This document shows, in pieces, positions 45,231 through 56,939 of a stretch of DNA of 64,000 bases. The stretch's first letter is position 1; every line of letters begins with the position of its first letter. The notes beneath the pieces are model-generated. The model saw only the letters and a program-made list of their open reading frames with translations. It made no database searches and was not told where the DNA came from. Source of the stretch: Anniella stebbinsi (taxonomy: Eukaryota > Chordata > Lepidosauria > Squamata > Anniellidae). The position numbers and the translations under genes were made by a program. The DNA lies in contig JARDYH010000002.1 in the NCBI GenBank assembly GCA_029215795.1, forward strand, positions 203,027,810-203,091,809. Reading direction: 5' to 3'.

Positions 45231-46059
45231 GGTCTATGCGTTAGCCCTGACATGAGTACTATCTAGATGGAACAGAAGACTGTAAACTAAACATACAGTA
45301 GACTGGGTTGAACAGGATACTCTTTTAGACACAGAACTTGCTTTGACTTTGTATGTAATAACTTGCTCTTTCTCCATCTATAGATAAGATCTCAGGTGGG
45401 TAATAGAGAGATTTTCTACACAAGTCATTTATTGTGTGCTTGTCATTCCCTACCCGTAGTTGTTTATGGTTTCTTAAATGATATTGTGGCCCTCCAGTTT
45501 TGCTTCTGTTTTTAAACAGCACTTTTGGTGAGGTATTTTTAGAGCAGGGGAAAATGCAATATTATTTGTGAAAGCAAAAAAAAAAAAAAAGCCTTTACCA
45601 CTTGTATAATTGTATGGTTCCACTATACCACAGTGGCACCTAGAGGTTATATAGCAGAAAAGCTGGAAAGTAAATGCTGTTCATGGAATGCTCAGATCTC
45701 AATTCTGAGACAAAACCAAAAGTAGTTGTGGGAGATTAACAGCCTTGTGTAGAAAAGCTCACAGTGGCCTCTATAAGAAAGTGAAGAGCTGCTATAAGGT
45801 TGTATCCAATGGCGCCCTCCCATTCACAGAAGGCTGTTTGATCCAGCAATGGCTTTCATCAGTAGAATGGAAAGGGAAGCTATCTTCACCAATCCCACCT
45901 TCCCATACAGGCCCCCATCCCAAATGTGTTCCAGATTATTGAGCAACCCTTTCGAACAGTGTGGGAAGTGCTACAGGGGGTATGGGAAATTGGAGAAAAT
46001 CACTGGTGCTATAATAAATGATTTTGTGCAACACATCTGTCATACAAATCTTTGATAGT
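45231..46059. other. Unassigned DNA
   Basis: An A run near 45576-45590. No gene or repeat recognised. Confidence 0.5.
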
Positions 46060-46760
46060 AAAAAGATAGTAGCAGCATTACCTCTAAGATCTGCAAGTTC
46101 TATTTTAAGAACACTGATGTCTCTAATATCATGGCAATATTTTATGATCCTTTCTCAAGCTCACTATTAGTAAGAAATTCTTTATTAATAATCAATGATA
46201 ATGTTTAAGCTTTCCCCTTTTTCTGTTCAAAACACGTCTGAAATCTCCTTTATTAGATTTTGCATAAACGTTTACTCCCTCCCCCAAATCTCCTCAGCGT
46301 TGTGTTAAAAATGAATGCCATATATCTCTTGATAAAACCTACAGAGTTAAGTGCCTAATAAAATACTACATGACTAACGCGACAATTAATATTTCAGTAT
46401 TATGCTGAAGCATGAGCCTTTTTTTCCTACTGAAGGTATGAATCACTGGTTTCTTCATTTCTTTAATTCTTTATTAATTGATACTCGAGGCAATAAACCA
46501 TAACATATAACTTTGGCATCAGATAAGGTTTAATGAGTGCCTGACCTTTGCGTGGATAATTCTCTGTCAGAGAGCTGGCACAAGATAACCCTTATGAGCT
46601 GGAATTCTTGTTACTGAATCCTGCTTCCTCCTCTGTCCTTGAGATAGCCAGTTGCTTTTTTTAATCTGAAAAAGGCAGTCATTTCGCAAGACAGCTTCCT
46701 TTCTGAGGGTCTAATTCAGTGGAAATTTAATAGGGCAGGGGACATTTTTTTTTGCTCGCT
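46060..46760. other. Repeat-free AT-rich block, possible conserved non-coding DNA
   Basis: About 700 bp in which I see no repeat family in this repeat-dense window. It has many ATTA/TAAT words (ATTAATAATCAATGATAATG, TTTATTAATTGATAC). That look is common in regulatory non-coding DNA, but conservation cannot be judged from one sequence. Confidence 0.3.
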
Positions 46761-47540
46761 CTTCCGTTAATTATTCTGCATGGGAACAGTGGTCTGATTA
46801 CAGCTGCTGCCAAACTAAGGATCATGGAACTACTCTAATGCACCAGGCTTAGATGTTATTTAGCCACCATCAAAATTTGTGATTTTTTTTAACTAATGCC
46901 CCCTTAAGCCACTGAAGTCCTACTGAAATCTTGATTGGTAGCATTCAACATGACAAAATAATCCACATTGTAGTCTGCTGAAAATAATCTAATCATTACA
47001 ATATAAACTGAACAGGTGTATAGGTTAAGCTTCCACTTTCCATGCAAGAAACACAAAGGGACACCTGCATAATTGCAATCAAACTAATTCACACATGTTC
47101 ATTTTTACATGTGTGAAAATGAAAATGTATGGATAGATTTATGAATGAAAAAATGAACCAGTGTGAATACATGACCCATCAAAATGAGTTTCTCTCCCCC
47201 TCCCAAAGCCATATAAAGCCACCCTGGGAATGTCCTCATGCAATTTCAGATGATGGGCAAAGGATAGGAGAAGTACATATCACAAATCTGCAGCCACTGA
47301 GCAGGGGAGCACAGATATACACAGAGACATGCACTAGCCTAGCAATGGGGTTCTCTGGGCAGTCCGCACCTTAATTTCATCATGTGGATAGCCTTGAAAA
47401 TGGCTACTGTGTGATTAGTCAGTCTGTCAAATTTATTTATTAAAAGCCCTTGATCATCACCAACATACACCATAATCAGATTAACAAAATACATTTTAAG
47501 ACAGAAGATTCCCAGCATATTGAAGCCCATTTTGTATTTG
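46761..47540. other. Unassigned AT-rich DNA
   Basis: No recognised repeat or gene. Confidence 0.5.
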
Positions 47541-48219
47541 TAGGGTGACCAGATTTTGAGAATCAAAATCCCGGACCCCCCTGCCACCCCCCCAAAACAA
47601 CCCCCCCACCACGCGCCCGCGCCGCCCACCCACCCGTGCCACGCCGCCCGTCCCGCGCTCCTTACCTGCTGCTGCTGGGGCGTCCGCTTCCCTCCAGTGC
47701 TCGGAATCTACTGAGAAACAGGCTTCCTGGCCTGTCTGTCAGTAGCGCGCCGGGTGATGACGTCATCACCCGGCGCTCTACTGAAGGACAGGCCGCGAAG
47801 CCTGTTTCTCAGTAGATTCCGAGCACCGGAGGGAAGCCCCAGCAGGTAAGTGCCTCGTGCCCCCCCGCCCCGCCCCGTGCCACCGCGCCGCCCCCCCACC
47901 CACCCCGCCCCCCCGCGCCACCCCCCCGCCCCGCACACCCGCCCCCCGCCCCCGCGCCGCCTCCCACCCACCCCGCGCCCCCGCGCCACCCCCCCCGCGC
48001 CACGCCGCCAGCCTCCCGCCACTGCCGCGTGACCCCCCGCCGCCCCGGTTTGCGCCCGCTGCCCCCGGTTGGCCCGGATTGCCACAGGGCCATCTGGTCA
48101 CCCTTTTGGGGGGCTAAATTTCCGGATTTGGCCCCCCAAAACAGTTTTTCCGCCCAGATGCGGATTTGCTCCCCATTTCCCGGGCATGTCTGGACAAATC
48201 CGGGCATCTGGTCACCCTA
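47541..48219. mobile_element. 679-bp GC-rich foldback element with CRE palindrome core
   Basis: It starts TAGGGTGACCAGATTTTG and ends GCATCTGGTCACCCTA. TATTTGTA flanks it (47535-47542 and 48218-48225) as an 8-bp repeat that overlaps the terminal TA. The core has CTTACCTGCTGC at 47661, a 30-bp perfect palindrome at 47747-47776 with the consensus CRE TGACGTCA at 47758-47765, CAGGCCGCGAAGCCTG in the stem, and GCAGGTAAGT at 47842-47851. A C-rich low-complexity stretch (about 47860-48040) follows, producing Pro/Arg-rich frames that are artefacts. Confidence 0.85.
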
Positions 48220-49358
48220 TTTGTATCTAATATATCAGGCTGCAAGATCAAAACCTATATGCAATATGTTATTCATCCCTATCACCCAACAGGTAATGGA
48301 TCTTCTCCTTACTGTTCCAAAAAGGAAGTGTTTTAAGAATCTCTTGCAGAAACCTGTCCCTAGGTTTATTCAGATAACAATATTATGCATATTGGATCAT
48401 GTCATCCACCTCTTTCTGGCCACAAATATATACACAGCTGTCTTCAGGTATTCCAGCATCACCACCACCCATGCCCAGCTGTAGGCATAGTTTGGAATGT
48501 GTGTGATTCCTTTTACTGTCATTGCTAGCATGTATAACACTGGAATCCATTGTCTACTTGCTCTTCACATGTACCAATTCCATGACAGCACTAGACCTCT
48601 AATTAGCAAGGGTGTCCTGCAGTAGTTACATCACATAGAATAAGCAACTACACATGATGTAGAGACTTCTGCTGCTGCATGTTATAGATGGACATAGAAA
48701 GAGATCATCCCCAGCAACCAGGCTGCATCTTGCTACTGCTCCATAGCTCCTTACTGTCTGATAATATACATCTACAAAATGGGCATATCCTCTCATTGAC
48801 AAGGAACACCCTGACCACGTTTGCATGATCGGTAAGCAGGTCACAAGCCATGATGGTGACATGAACAGTCATTCTCTCTATTCCTGATGATTAGAGGTGA
48901 ATATGCTTGCTTGTGTAGCCAAAATGGCACCATCTGCATGAAAGAGGGAGGTATCAACAGGTTCAGGGGAAATCCCAAAGTATACAGATGTTACTATTTC
49001 ATGATGTAGATGGTTTTTCACAGGGCCTAACCAAGGGATGGGGAAGGAACACTATCAGGGCTTATAGATTCAGGGGGCCAGGCTGCAAACCCATTACCAA
49101 GAAGGGAAAAACTGAGGCTAAATTGTAGGTCATGCTTTAGGATATTTTTGCAAACTCATTTCTGAGTATCGATCTATCTGTTGTTCAGATCTTGTAAGAT
49201 TTACTGGAGCTGAACCACAGTACTGTTGGTACAGAACTAGCAACGTTATGAGTTGCTGGATCAGGCTCCTCTCCAGGACACAGACAATGTGGTTGTACAT
49301 TAAACTATGACTTGTAGCTTGGGAGGCAGAGATAATTTTGCTTCTCTGTATGAAATAC
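48220..49358. other. Unassigned DNA with a fragment of the 4509 family
   Basis: Near 49185-49210 CAGATCTTGTAAGATTTACTGG matches an arm of the foldback element at 4509-4749. Otherwise nothing is recognised. Confidence 0.45.
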
Positions 49359-49584
49359 TGGCTGCATTTAGACAACACAATAATCAACTGGGGGGGGGGG
49401 ACAATCATCAGTTGTATTGACTATCATGTCATCCGAATGCTGCCATAGTCAACTCAGCGCTGGTCCTAATCCACACCACGGTTGATTATTTATTACCATG
49501 TTGTGTGGGGAGTACCCCCTAGATTACAACTGTAATGTTGATTATCACCCCACTATTGACTATCGTGTTGTCTGAATGCAGCCA
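49359..49584. mobile_element. MITE-like element, 226 bp
   Basis: The ends TGGCTGCATTTAGACAACAC and GTGTTGTCTGAATGCAGCCA are nearly perfect inverted copies. Inside are ATAATCAACTG and GTTGATTATCACC pairs. Its ...CAGACAAC... terminal style recalls 20034-20248. The target duplication is not clear. Confidence 0.8.
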
Positions 49585-49984
49585 CTCTCTCAATTCCAGA
49601 GTTCCCTATGCATGAGCAGGAGGGAGAAAAAATTGGTAGGAGGGACAAAGCATCATAACAACTAGGGATGGTGGGAGTCAGTGACTGCTGGTAGGGGTTA
49701 GAAGCCCAAAATATATTTGAGTAAATGTCTAGTTTGCAGATATTCTATAGATCTTCCTGAGAATTTCCCTTGCAAAATGTTGCATCAGAGAAAAAATAAT
49801 CTTCCAGTCTATTTTTTGAAAAAAGGTATGACCTACACCCACTGATGTTATGAAATGAAAAACAATGGCAAACGTAAGTCACGTTAAATGGCATTTTTCT
49901 TGGTATAGAAAGGCAGGGTAAAATTCAAATAAATAAATAAATAAATAGCATTATCTATCTTGTGAACCACTTCGGGATTTTTTA
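49585..49984. other. Unassigned DNA ending in a LINE-like tail
   Basis: 49905-49950 (GAAAGGCAGGGTAAAATTC then (AAAT)n) looks like the 3' tail of an L2-type LINE. Confidence 0.45.
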
Positions 49985-50530
49985 AGGTGCAACAGCACCT
50001 TCCCACCTATGTTCCAAAGTAACTGGTGCATATAGGCTTGCCGCCCATGATACTGGTGGTAGCACATAGCCATCAGGACTAGTAGCCACTGACAGCCTTC
50101 TCCTCCAGGAATTTATCCAACCCCCTTTTAAACCCATCCAAATTGGTGGCCATCACCACATCTTGTGGCAGTGAATTCCATAGGTTAACTATGCACTGTG
50201 CGAAGAAATATTTCCTTTTATCTATCCTGAATCCCCCACCAATCAGCTTCAAGGGATGACTCTGGGTTCTAGTATTATGGGAGAGGGACAAAAATGTCTC
50301 CCTATCCCCATTCTCCACATCATGCATAATTCTGTACTCCTCTATCAAGCCTCCCCTTAGCCTCTTTTCCTCCCAGGCTAAACAATCCCAGCTGTTGTAA
50401 CCTTCCTTCATAGAGGAGATGCTCCAGTCCCTTGATCCTCCGAGTTGCCCTTTTCTGCACTTCTTCCAGCTCTACAATATCTTTTTTAGGTGTGGTGTCC
50501 AGACTGTACCCAGTATACTAAGTCTGGTTG
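49985..50530 (-). mobile_element. CR1-like LINE, coding end plus 3' region
   Basis: On the minus strand, a reverse-transcriptase C-terminal region is followed by the 3' sequence seen in many copies here (GAGAAGGCTGTCAGTGGC, TGGCTATGTGCTACC). It therefore ties the 3' fragments of this window to a CR1/jockey-type LINE. The tail is lost at the left edge. Confidence 0.85.
50079..50411 (-). pseudogene. CR1-like reverse-transcriptase C-terminal fragment
   Basis: A 110-codon frame includes WEEKRLRGGLIEEYRIM, HPLKLIGGGFRIDKRKYFFA and VNLWNSLPQDVVMATNLDGF, ending near FKRGLDKFLEE. The order RRLRGDL-E-y-i ... F--R-vnLWNSLP--VV-a-s---FK--LD-F is the standard post-RT region of CR1-type LINEs. The fragment lacks the endonuclease and RT domains. 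Confidence 0.85.
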
Positions 50531-51366
50531 CCTTTGAACACTTGGATGCAAGGGCAGGCTTTATTTGACATTCCAACAGTTCGCATTTGTCCTACATGAT
50601 CATTGCCAAAGAAAAGTGGGTCCAAATTTCCAAAACAGTAACAACCCGGGCAAGGAAAATGGATCAGCTAAAAGCACAGGGCTCAGAAGTACATTCCTGT
50701 GGAAACAAGCTGCCACCTCATGGCTGAAAGAATATCTTCCAAATGCACAGGATTAATTAAGCTCATTTCCAAGAAGGACTGCACTTGGTCCACTGAGAAT
50801 CAAAGGGCAGCTGGAAGACTATAATTACTCATGTTAAAGAGAAATCGCCATAGGAGGTCATCCAGTTTCACAGTATGATTTAAAAGAGCAGCATGACTTC
50901 AGGGTATTTTTAGTTTAGATGTGGGTGAGTTGCAAAACCAGGGGAAAGTGCTTTTGATATGAAACATTACTTAAGGGATATAAATGGAAACACTCATTCA
51001 AATTTTTCATTCAGAGTAACAGGGGAAAGAAGTTGACTGCTTCTGATTACATGTCCAGCTGTAGCAATGAATACATTCTGATAAACTACTATTATCTTTC
51101 AAGATAAAAATAATTCTGCAAACCCCCGGACTGAATTGCTAATTGCCAAACATCTTGGAAATAACAGTAGACCTATAATGGTTCCTTTCTTTCATCATGC
51201 ATATATATATATATATATATATATACTATTTTTACCTGCTCCATTCAGTAGCATCCAGTGAAGTGTAGCAGCAGATACTTTAAATCTCTAGTAAAGGAGA
51301 CACTGACCTTTAACTGCAGATTCTTATTGACTTCTTGTAAATGAGTCACTCTTTATCAAAGATACA
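50531..51366. other. Unassigned DNA
   Basis: An (AT)n tract at 51201-51225. No gene recognised. Confidence 0.5.
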
Positions 51367-51640
51367 AGATGTAGTGATGGTCACCACTTAAAAGGGGTTG
51401 GATAAATTCCTGCAGAAGGCTATCAATGGCTGCTAGCCCTGATGGCTATGTGCTACCACCAGTATCAGGGGCACCAGGCCTATACAGCATTTGCTATGGA
51501 ACATGGGTGGGAAGGTGCTGTTGCACCGTGTCCTGTTGTTTCTGAGTTCCTGCTCAACAGCTGGTTGACCACTGTGTAAACAGAGTGCTGCACTAGATGG
51601 ATCCTTGGACTGATCCAACATGGCTCTTCTTATACTCTAA
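51367..51640 (+). mobile_element. CR1-like LINE 3' end, nearly intact
   Basis: AGATGTAGTGATGGTCACC, GGGGTTGGATAAATTCCTG, GGCTATGTGCTACCACC, GGAACATGGGTGGGAAGG, GAGTGCTGCACTAGATGG and CATGGCTCTTCTTATACT follow without interruption. It is useful as the uninterrupted reference for the split copy at 27700-31530. Confidence 0.87.
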
Positions 51641-52334
51641 TGTCAAGACCAACAGATGAGGAATGGTTTCTCGATTGCCTTTTGCCATGCTGCAGATAAC
51701 TGTCAGAAAGTGCTGGCATCTCAGAAAGGCTTTGATGGTTGAATTTTTTTTCGGTAGTGTTTCTGTAATTCAATTAGACTACATGGCATTAGGAATATGA
51801 ATGATTCCGAAATATTGCCGACAGCTGAAAGTAGAAATGGGGGAATCACCAGGATGTTGTTGCTGGGAGACATTTTTTTTTGTGGGTTTCTTTTAATAGT
51901 CACATTTTGTTAGTTTATATCAAATAAGTTTATAGTGTGCCATAGTTCATTTTCCTAGAAGATCTTACTTTGATATATCTATCTGAAAATGGTGGCATCC
52001 AACCCTCATCCAACTACTAATGGCCACCATAGCATTTGTTTCCACTGGCCATTCAGCCCAGTAACCAATTTTTATATGTTACTCTGCATGCTGGCAACCT
52101 GATAAGCAGATAACTTCATATGTATTGCATCTGTTCATATGTATTGCGGGGAATTCATAATTAGCTATTCAGTTAAACTACTTGATTGGTCAAGGAGACA
52201 GAATGAACTGTGTTTGTCTATGCTGCTTAAGTATATTTTATTGCAAGTTTAAAAGGCTATCTACCATCAAATCCTCCTAGCATCTTGCCTATCTTTGACA
52301 TGAAGCCCCAGCCAGATGTTGCCAGACTGGATAT
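51641..52334. other. Unassigned DNA
   Basis: No recognised repeat or gene. Confidence 0.5.
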
Positions 52335-53070
52335 TAGAGATTTGTATCATATCATTAAAATGTCCGATAACGATACGATAAGGTCATTATCGGACATCTG
52401 ATTAATGCTAATGATACAATAGAAAAAACTCCAATAAATATCTGTTCCAAAAATTTTCAGCCCAATTATATCGGATTTTTTCGGATTACCGGACCACCAT
52501 GTAAATAAACCTATAACTTCTGTATTTTCAAAGTTAGAGGCTTGAAACTTGGTCACAGTGCTTATGGGGTATGCCTAAGTATGTGTATGAAATTTGAGAT
52601 CGAGCCTTCCAACCCTGAGTTTATATGAATTTATTAAAGATTGTTTAAGTTCTGACAGGTCAGAATGACAGTTCGCCACGTGTGTTCATTCAGACCTGAC
52701 AAAAAGTTGCAAGATCTTTAAAAAATTGATATAAAATACAGGGGTGGAGGGATTGATCTGAAATTTGGCACATATGTGTAGCATAGACATGTGTATGAAA
52801 TTTGAGATCGATCCCTCCAACCCTCAATTTTATATGAATTGATTAAAGATCATGCAACTTTATTGAAAGCTGGTTGACCGGGCCTCCATGCTGTCACCTC
52901 GTTGTCTGCTTTCCCCCCCCCCCATAGGCTTAAATGCATGCATAACTTTTTTATTTGAAATGATAATGACATGAAACTTGGGGAGCCAGGACTAGCAAGA
53001 TCCAATCTGCAATGTCCAAAAAGTTTCATGTCTCTATCTTTTCAAATTAAAAAGATAGAGATAAAAAGAT
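52335..53070. mobile_element. Decayed hAT-like element related to 10933/30205
   Basis: The start TAGAGATTTGTATCATATC resembles a worn TAGGGATGTGCATCGTATC, followed by ATGTCCGATAACGATACG. The interior has direct repeats (GTGTATGAAATTTGAGATCG at about 52579 and 52792), an inverted copy near 52712-52775 and an inverted pair TCTGACAGGTCAGAATGA / TCATTCAGACCTGACA. The later words TTCATGTCTCTATCTTTTC resemble the 30205 element interior. The right terminus is not visible. Confidence 0.6.
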
Positions 53071-53560
53071 AAAAATGCTGAAACAATATTGAAAAAATAG
53101 GTGCTTGGGTAAACCATCTCCACCTCATCTGTCATTTACTCAATAAATATACATTCACAAGTTTGTTACAGGTAAGAATGGACCATTCTGTCAATTCCGA
53201 TTTCTCTCTGTTTCTCAATTTTGCAGTCTTATGTTTGATTCTTCCTGTTCTTTGAGATATTTTGATGTTAATTTGTCCTAATGCATGCATTTTGTATCTA
53301 CTTTTGCCTTGTATACACATTTTGTTCAAGTAATTTCCTTTTAATAATGTGTTTTGAACATTATTTTCACAACTATACACATTTTTGTGTAATGTACACA
53401 TTTTTGTCTGCATTGTCTGCATTTTGTTTGATTGGAGAACTGCATTGCTGAATTTGGAGAATTACAAATTTCTAAGGAGTTTTAGTTAGCGCATTGATTG
53501 GAAAGTACAATATTCAGTAAATTCAGATTAAAACGCAAACTGAACAGCATTTCCCCCATT
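53071..53560. repeat. AT-rich repeat with spaced TACACATTTTTGT units
   Basis: Words such as TATACACATTTTTGTGTAA and TGTACACATTTTTGTCTG recur at short spacing. It is the same style as 23480-23780. Confidence 0.5.
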
Positions 53561-55824
53561 ACTTAGTTGCATGCACTCCGCATGTCCTATCTTTTTGTTG
53601 TGGAAATATCACATTTTCTGAACACTGAACACTCAATATATTGAGTTTAGGATTAAACACTGTGTCGGCCCTCGATAGCACATTAGTTGCTCTTGTGAAT
53701 GCTGAGTGGAATACAGTCGACTGAATGTCTGTGGTACTGATTGGATATTGTCTGTGACATGATTAGTGAGAACAACTCAACTCTCCTTGCAGTGGTGATG
53801 ATTTTCTTTTTCAAAAGGCATTCATTTATGGCAAGCTTGTGCTCTCCTGCTATACAGCTCATGCATAGCAAAGCGCATTTGCAGCAAGGTGCACTTTTGA
53901 TTTCTTTTTATGGTTCTTCATTTCTTATCTTTTATCACTCCCTTATGGGAGATGCACAGATGTAGCCATATTGTTTGTTTTTACAACAGGGGCAGGTACA
54001 AAATGGTTATCAATCCCTATGACATACAACAACTCCCCCCCCCCCCCCAAGCCTGCCACCCATTACATACAGATATCCTTTTGTGCAATTATTCCTGGTC
54101 ACTTGCAGGAGCATCATGAAATGGGTAAAATATACTTGTGGCAAATGTCTGATGGTTGTACATTCATTGTCATTACCTAAGTGATTCAATAACAGGAATA
54201 AATCCTATATGGGAAATTGGCAGAGTTGATGCTGTCTTCTGTTCTCTGCTAATACCACTGTAATTCAGGCATAATGCTGCATCCAAAATTACAGATTCAA
54301 GACCCTTTTCATCTGAACATTCCTCCCTAAATTAGCTCCTCAATTAATTCTTTAAAAGGCCTTTAATTACATCAAGAATCCCCTAAAGTGCCTTCTTTCC
54401 ATCCCCATCTTTCATGCAATATATTCTATTAAATGTACATTAGTTAAGATTTATTGGTGTAACTGATGCTGGGAAATTAACTATGGAGAAAAAGAACATG
54501 TCAGCAGGATTGGTAAAATATAGGCAATGGAACTTGGCTTGATTAACTAAGAGCAATGCAAAAGTACCTACAGAGCATATTCTGCAAAGGGAGGGAGCAT
54601 ATGGCATGCTGCAGTTCTAGGGATAGCCATACTAGATGGAGTAAAACCAATTGCCACTGATGGAGCAGCTGTCAGGTTAACATCTACTATAGTTTTCATA
54701 AGAGTTATTGGATGGTGACTAGTTTGGCATTTGACCCCAACAGATAGCAGTTCGAAACAAAAAAAATTTGGAGCATAAGGAAACAAATATATTCCTGAGT
54801 AATAGTTATTCAGTTGCTGGTGTGTGCGTCTGTATTTGTTTTGGAGGGAAAAAAACCTTAAGAACTTGATTGTCAGGCATTTCATAGAAAAACAGTATTT
54901 AAAAATCAGAGGAAAGAATACCAGAGGAAATGTGTACTTTTAAAATGTGCGGATGGATGGGTGAAAGCGAAAGATTAGCTGCAGAATAATGCTGTAATAT
55001 ACAATTATCAAACAATAGTGATAAATTGGGGCAATGCAAAACAAAAATGGCAAGAAAAGAATATACCCGAGAGAAATACTATGGTTCTGTTTATTTGGAT
55101 CAAGGTCCTTTTGTGGAGTGGGAGGAAGGAAGACATTTAAAGGAGAAAGGGGGTGTGAAGGAAATACAGTTGTTATTTGTCCATCTGTTTATACATTTCT
55201 AAATGCCTCTGTGATTGAGTGCATTTGAACACCACCCGCTGATGAACTCATTTAGGAAAACAACAAAGGTGTCGTTTATAGAAAAGACGTATAGCCCCCG
55301 ATGGTAGTATATAGTTTAATAGGCTGCTTTTGATTTCATCTCTTCTATAGTGGCAATGAATTGTTCGTCGGTACTGCCAACAAGCCGAGCCAAGCTTGCT
55401 GTAATCTTATGTTGCCCATTTTCTCAGTTCTCATTGTGAGCCGGATACTCTTATCAGGACAGGCAGGAGAGAAAGAGCTTTGACATATAGCTACCCAAGG
55501 GGCTACCAATGTGATAACTAAACGAATACAGATATGTGCTAATGATATGGAGAGGGGGAGACCACTTGTGAACACTTGCTGTTTATATCCCTGATGTTTA
55601 AAGAAGGATCTAAAATGGATTTTAAAAGACACTGCATTTTTTAAAAAGACACGTGGGGATACCAATCTATGGTGTGTGGGGGTGTACCCTTGTGCCCATG
55701 ACAACCTTGGAGATAGATATTAGAAGAAAAACATATCGGGAGGACAAACCAGCATACAGTTGCTTCCCCTGCTCAGCGATACTTATGTATGAGGCACAGT
55801 TTTATCTGGTGATAAGGTAGTATA
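53561..55824. other. Unassigned AT-rich DNA
   Basis: A C run near 54036-54048. No repeat family or gene recognised; 54290-54480 is notably free of repeats. Confidence 0.45.
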
Positions 55825-56230
55825 GGAACAACGCTTTTCCTTCTGCACCAGCTGTGCTGGTTACCTGTGTGTTTCCATGCCCAATTCAGAGTGCTAGTTT
55901 TGGCCTCCAAAGCCTTAAATGATTTAAGACCAAGATACCTAAAGGACCGCCTTCACCCATATCAACCTGCCTGCACTTTAAGATCAGAAAGAGAGGCCCT
56001 TCTCATTTGCCCACCCGTGAGAGCAATTAAGTGGGTGATCACACGTGGGAGGGCCTTCTCTGCAGTGGCCCCACACTTTTGGAACAAGCTGCCATTGGAG
56101 GTCTGCCGTGCTCCATCATATCAGGCTTTTAAAAAGGCCTTGAAAACATACTATTTTACCATAGTCTTCTCATGATATGACTACTGTTGTTGCTGCTATT
56201 GCCATTGTTGTTACTGGTTTTAGAATCAGT
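55825..56230 (+). mobile_element. L2-type LINE, coding end
   Basis: Contains the C-terminal RT frame described at 55867-56175, preceded by TCTGCACCAGCTGTGCTGG (the LHWLP-type motif, here worn) and followed by a short 3' stretch with TTGTTGCTGC. Confidence 0.8.
55867..56175 (+). pseudogene. L2-type reverse-transcriptase C-terminal fragment
   Basis: The 102-codon frame reads FRVLVLASKALNDLRPRYL, a LRSEREALLICPPVR stretch, RGRAFSAVAPHFWNKLPLEV and a final FKKALKTYYF. The order F-i-vl-fKal--l-P-YL--l ... LRS ... R-RAFSvaAP-lWN-LP-e-r ... F-k-LKT-lF is the standard end of L2-type LINE proteins. RT and endonuclease are missing. Confidence 0.85.
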
Positions 56231-56329
56231 TAATTCTTAATTTTCTTTATATACAAGAGGCAAAGAATTTGAGACTGAAAAAACCCTGAACATGGGAAAA
56301 AGCAATAGTGACAGATTTCTCCATCCAGA

Positions 56330-56560
56330 CCTTGGCCAGATCTACACCAAGCAGGATATAATACTTTGAAAGCTTTAAGGTGGATTTCTGCATTGAGCAG
56401 GGGGTTGGATTTGATGTCCTTATAGGTCCCTTCGAACTCTACTATTCTATGATTCTATGAAAGTGGTTTGAAAATGGTATATGGAATGTGTCCTGGGACC
56501 CAAAAGTTGTCAATACCATTATAAACCATTATAATGAAGTAGTGTAGATCCTGCCCTAGG
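56330..56560. mobile_element. MITE split by a CR1 3' tail
   Basis: CCTTGGCCAGATCTACACCA at the left and TAGTGTAGATCCTGCCCTAGG at the right are inverted ends. Between 56374 and 56461 lies a plus-strand CR1 3' end (GAGCAGGGGGTTGGATTTGA ... TTCTATGATTCTATG). Removing it rejoins AATACTTTGAAAG to AAGTGGTTTGAAAATGG. Confidence 0.75.
56374..56461 (+). mobile_element. CR1 3' tail inserted in a MITE
   Basis: GGTGGATTTCTGCATTGAGC, GGTTGGATTTGATG, CCTTCGAACTCTACTATTC and the TTCTATGA repeat tail. The same 3' end appears at 21835-21900/22222. Confidence 0.85.
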
Positions 56561-56939
56561 GTTTTGCACACTTAGCCCTTAAAAAGACAAGCATGTGGGT
56601 ACTGAATTGAGGCTGCCACCTCTTTTTTCTGACAGGCAACTTATCTTTAATGGCTACATGGCAGACAGGTACAACATGGTCCTTTCCATAAGAATAACTG
56701 TACCTATTGAATTTGACCTTCCAAATGGGTAAAAATTCTGTTTCAGTTTGCTTTTGCTAATAATTTTTCAAAATTTGCAAATTTCTTCATATTTGGGATG
56801 AAAAGAATTTGAGACCCCCTCCCCCTCCAAATGAATGTGGAAGAAAGCATAACAGATTTCTCCATCCCTGCACAAATCTTAGCATAGGAGGTAGGGCTCA
56901 CTTAGGCCTTTGGGGAAAAAAGTGGAATCAGGTCTCCTA
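56561..56939. other. Unassigned AT-rich DNA
   Basis: Around 56730-56870 it resembles the interspersed AT-rich repeats (AATTCTGTTTCAGTTTGC, TTTGCAAATTTCTTC). No gene. Confidence 0.45.

Noticed and set aside
47708..48207. Several Gly/Arg- and Pro-rich frames of 86-151 codons
   Set aside because: They read through C-rich low-complexity DNA and palindromes within the 47541-48219 element.
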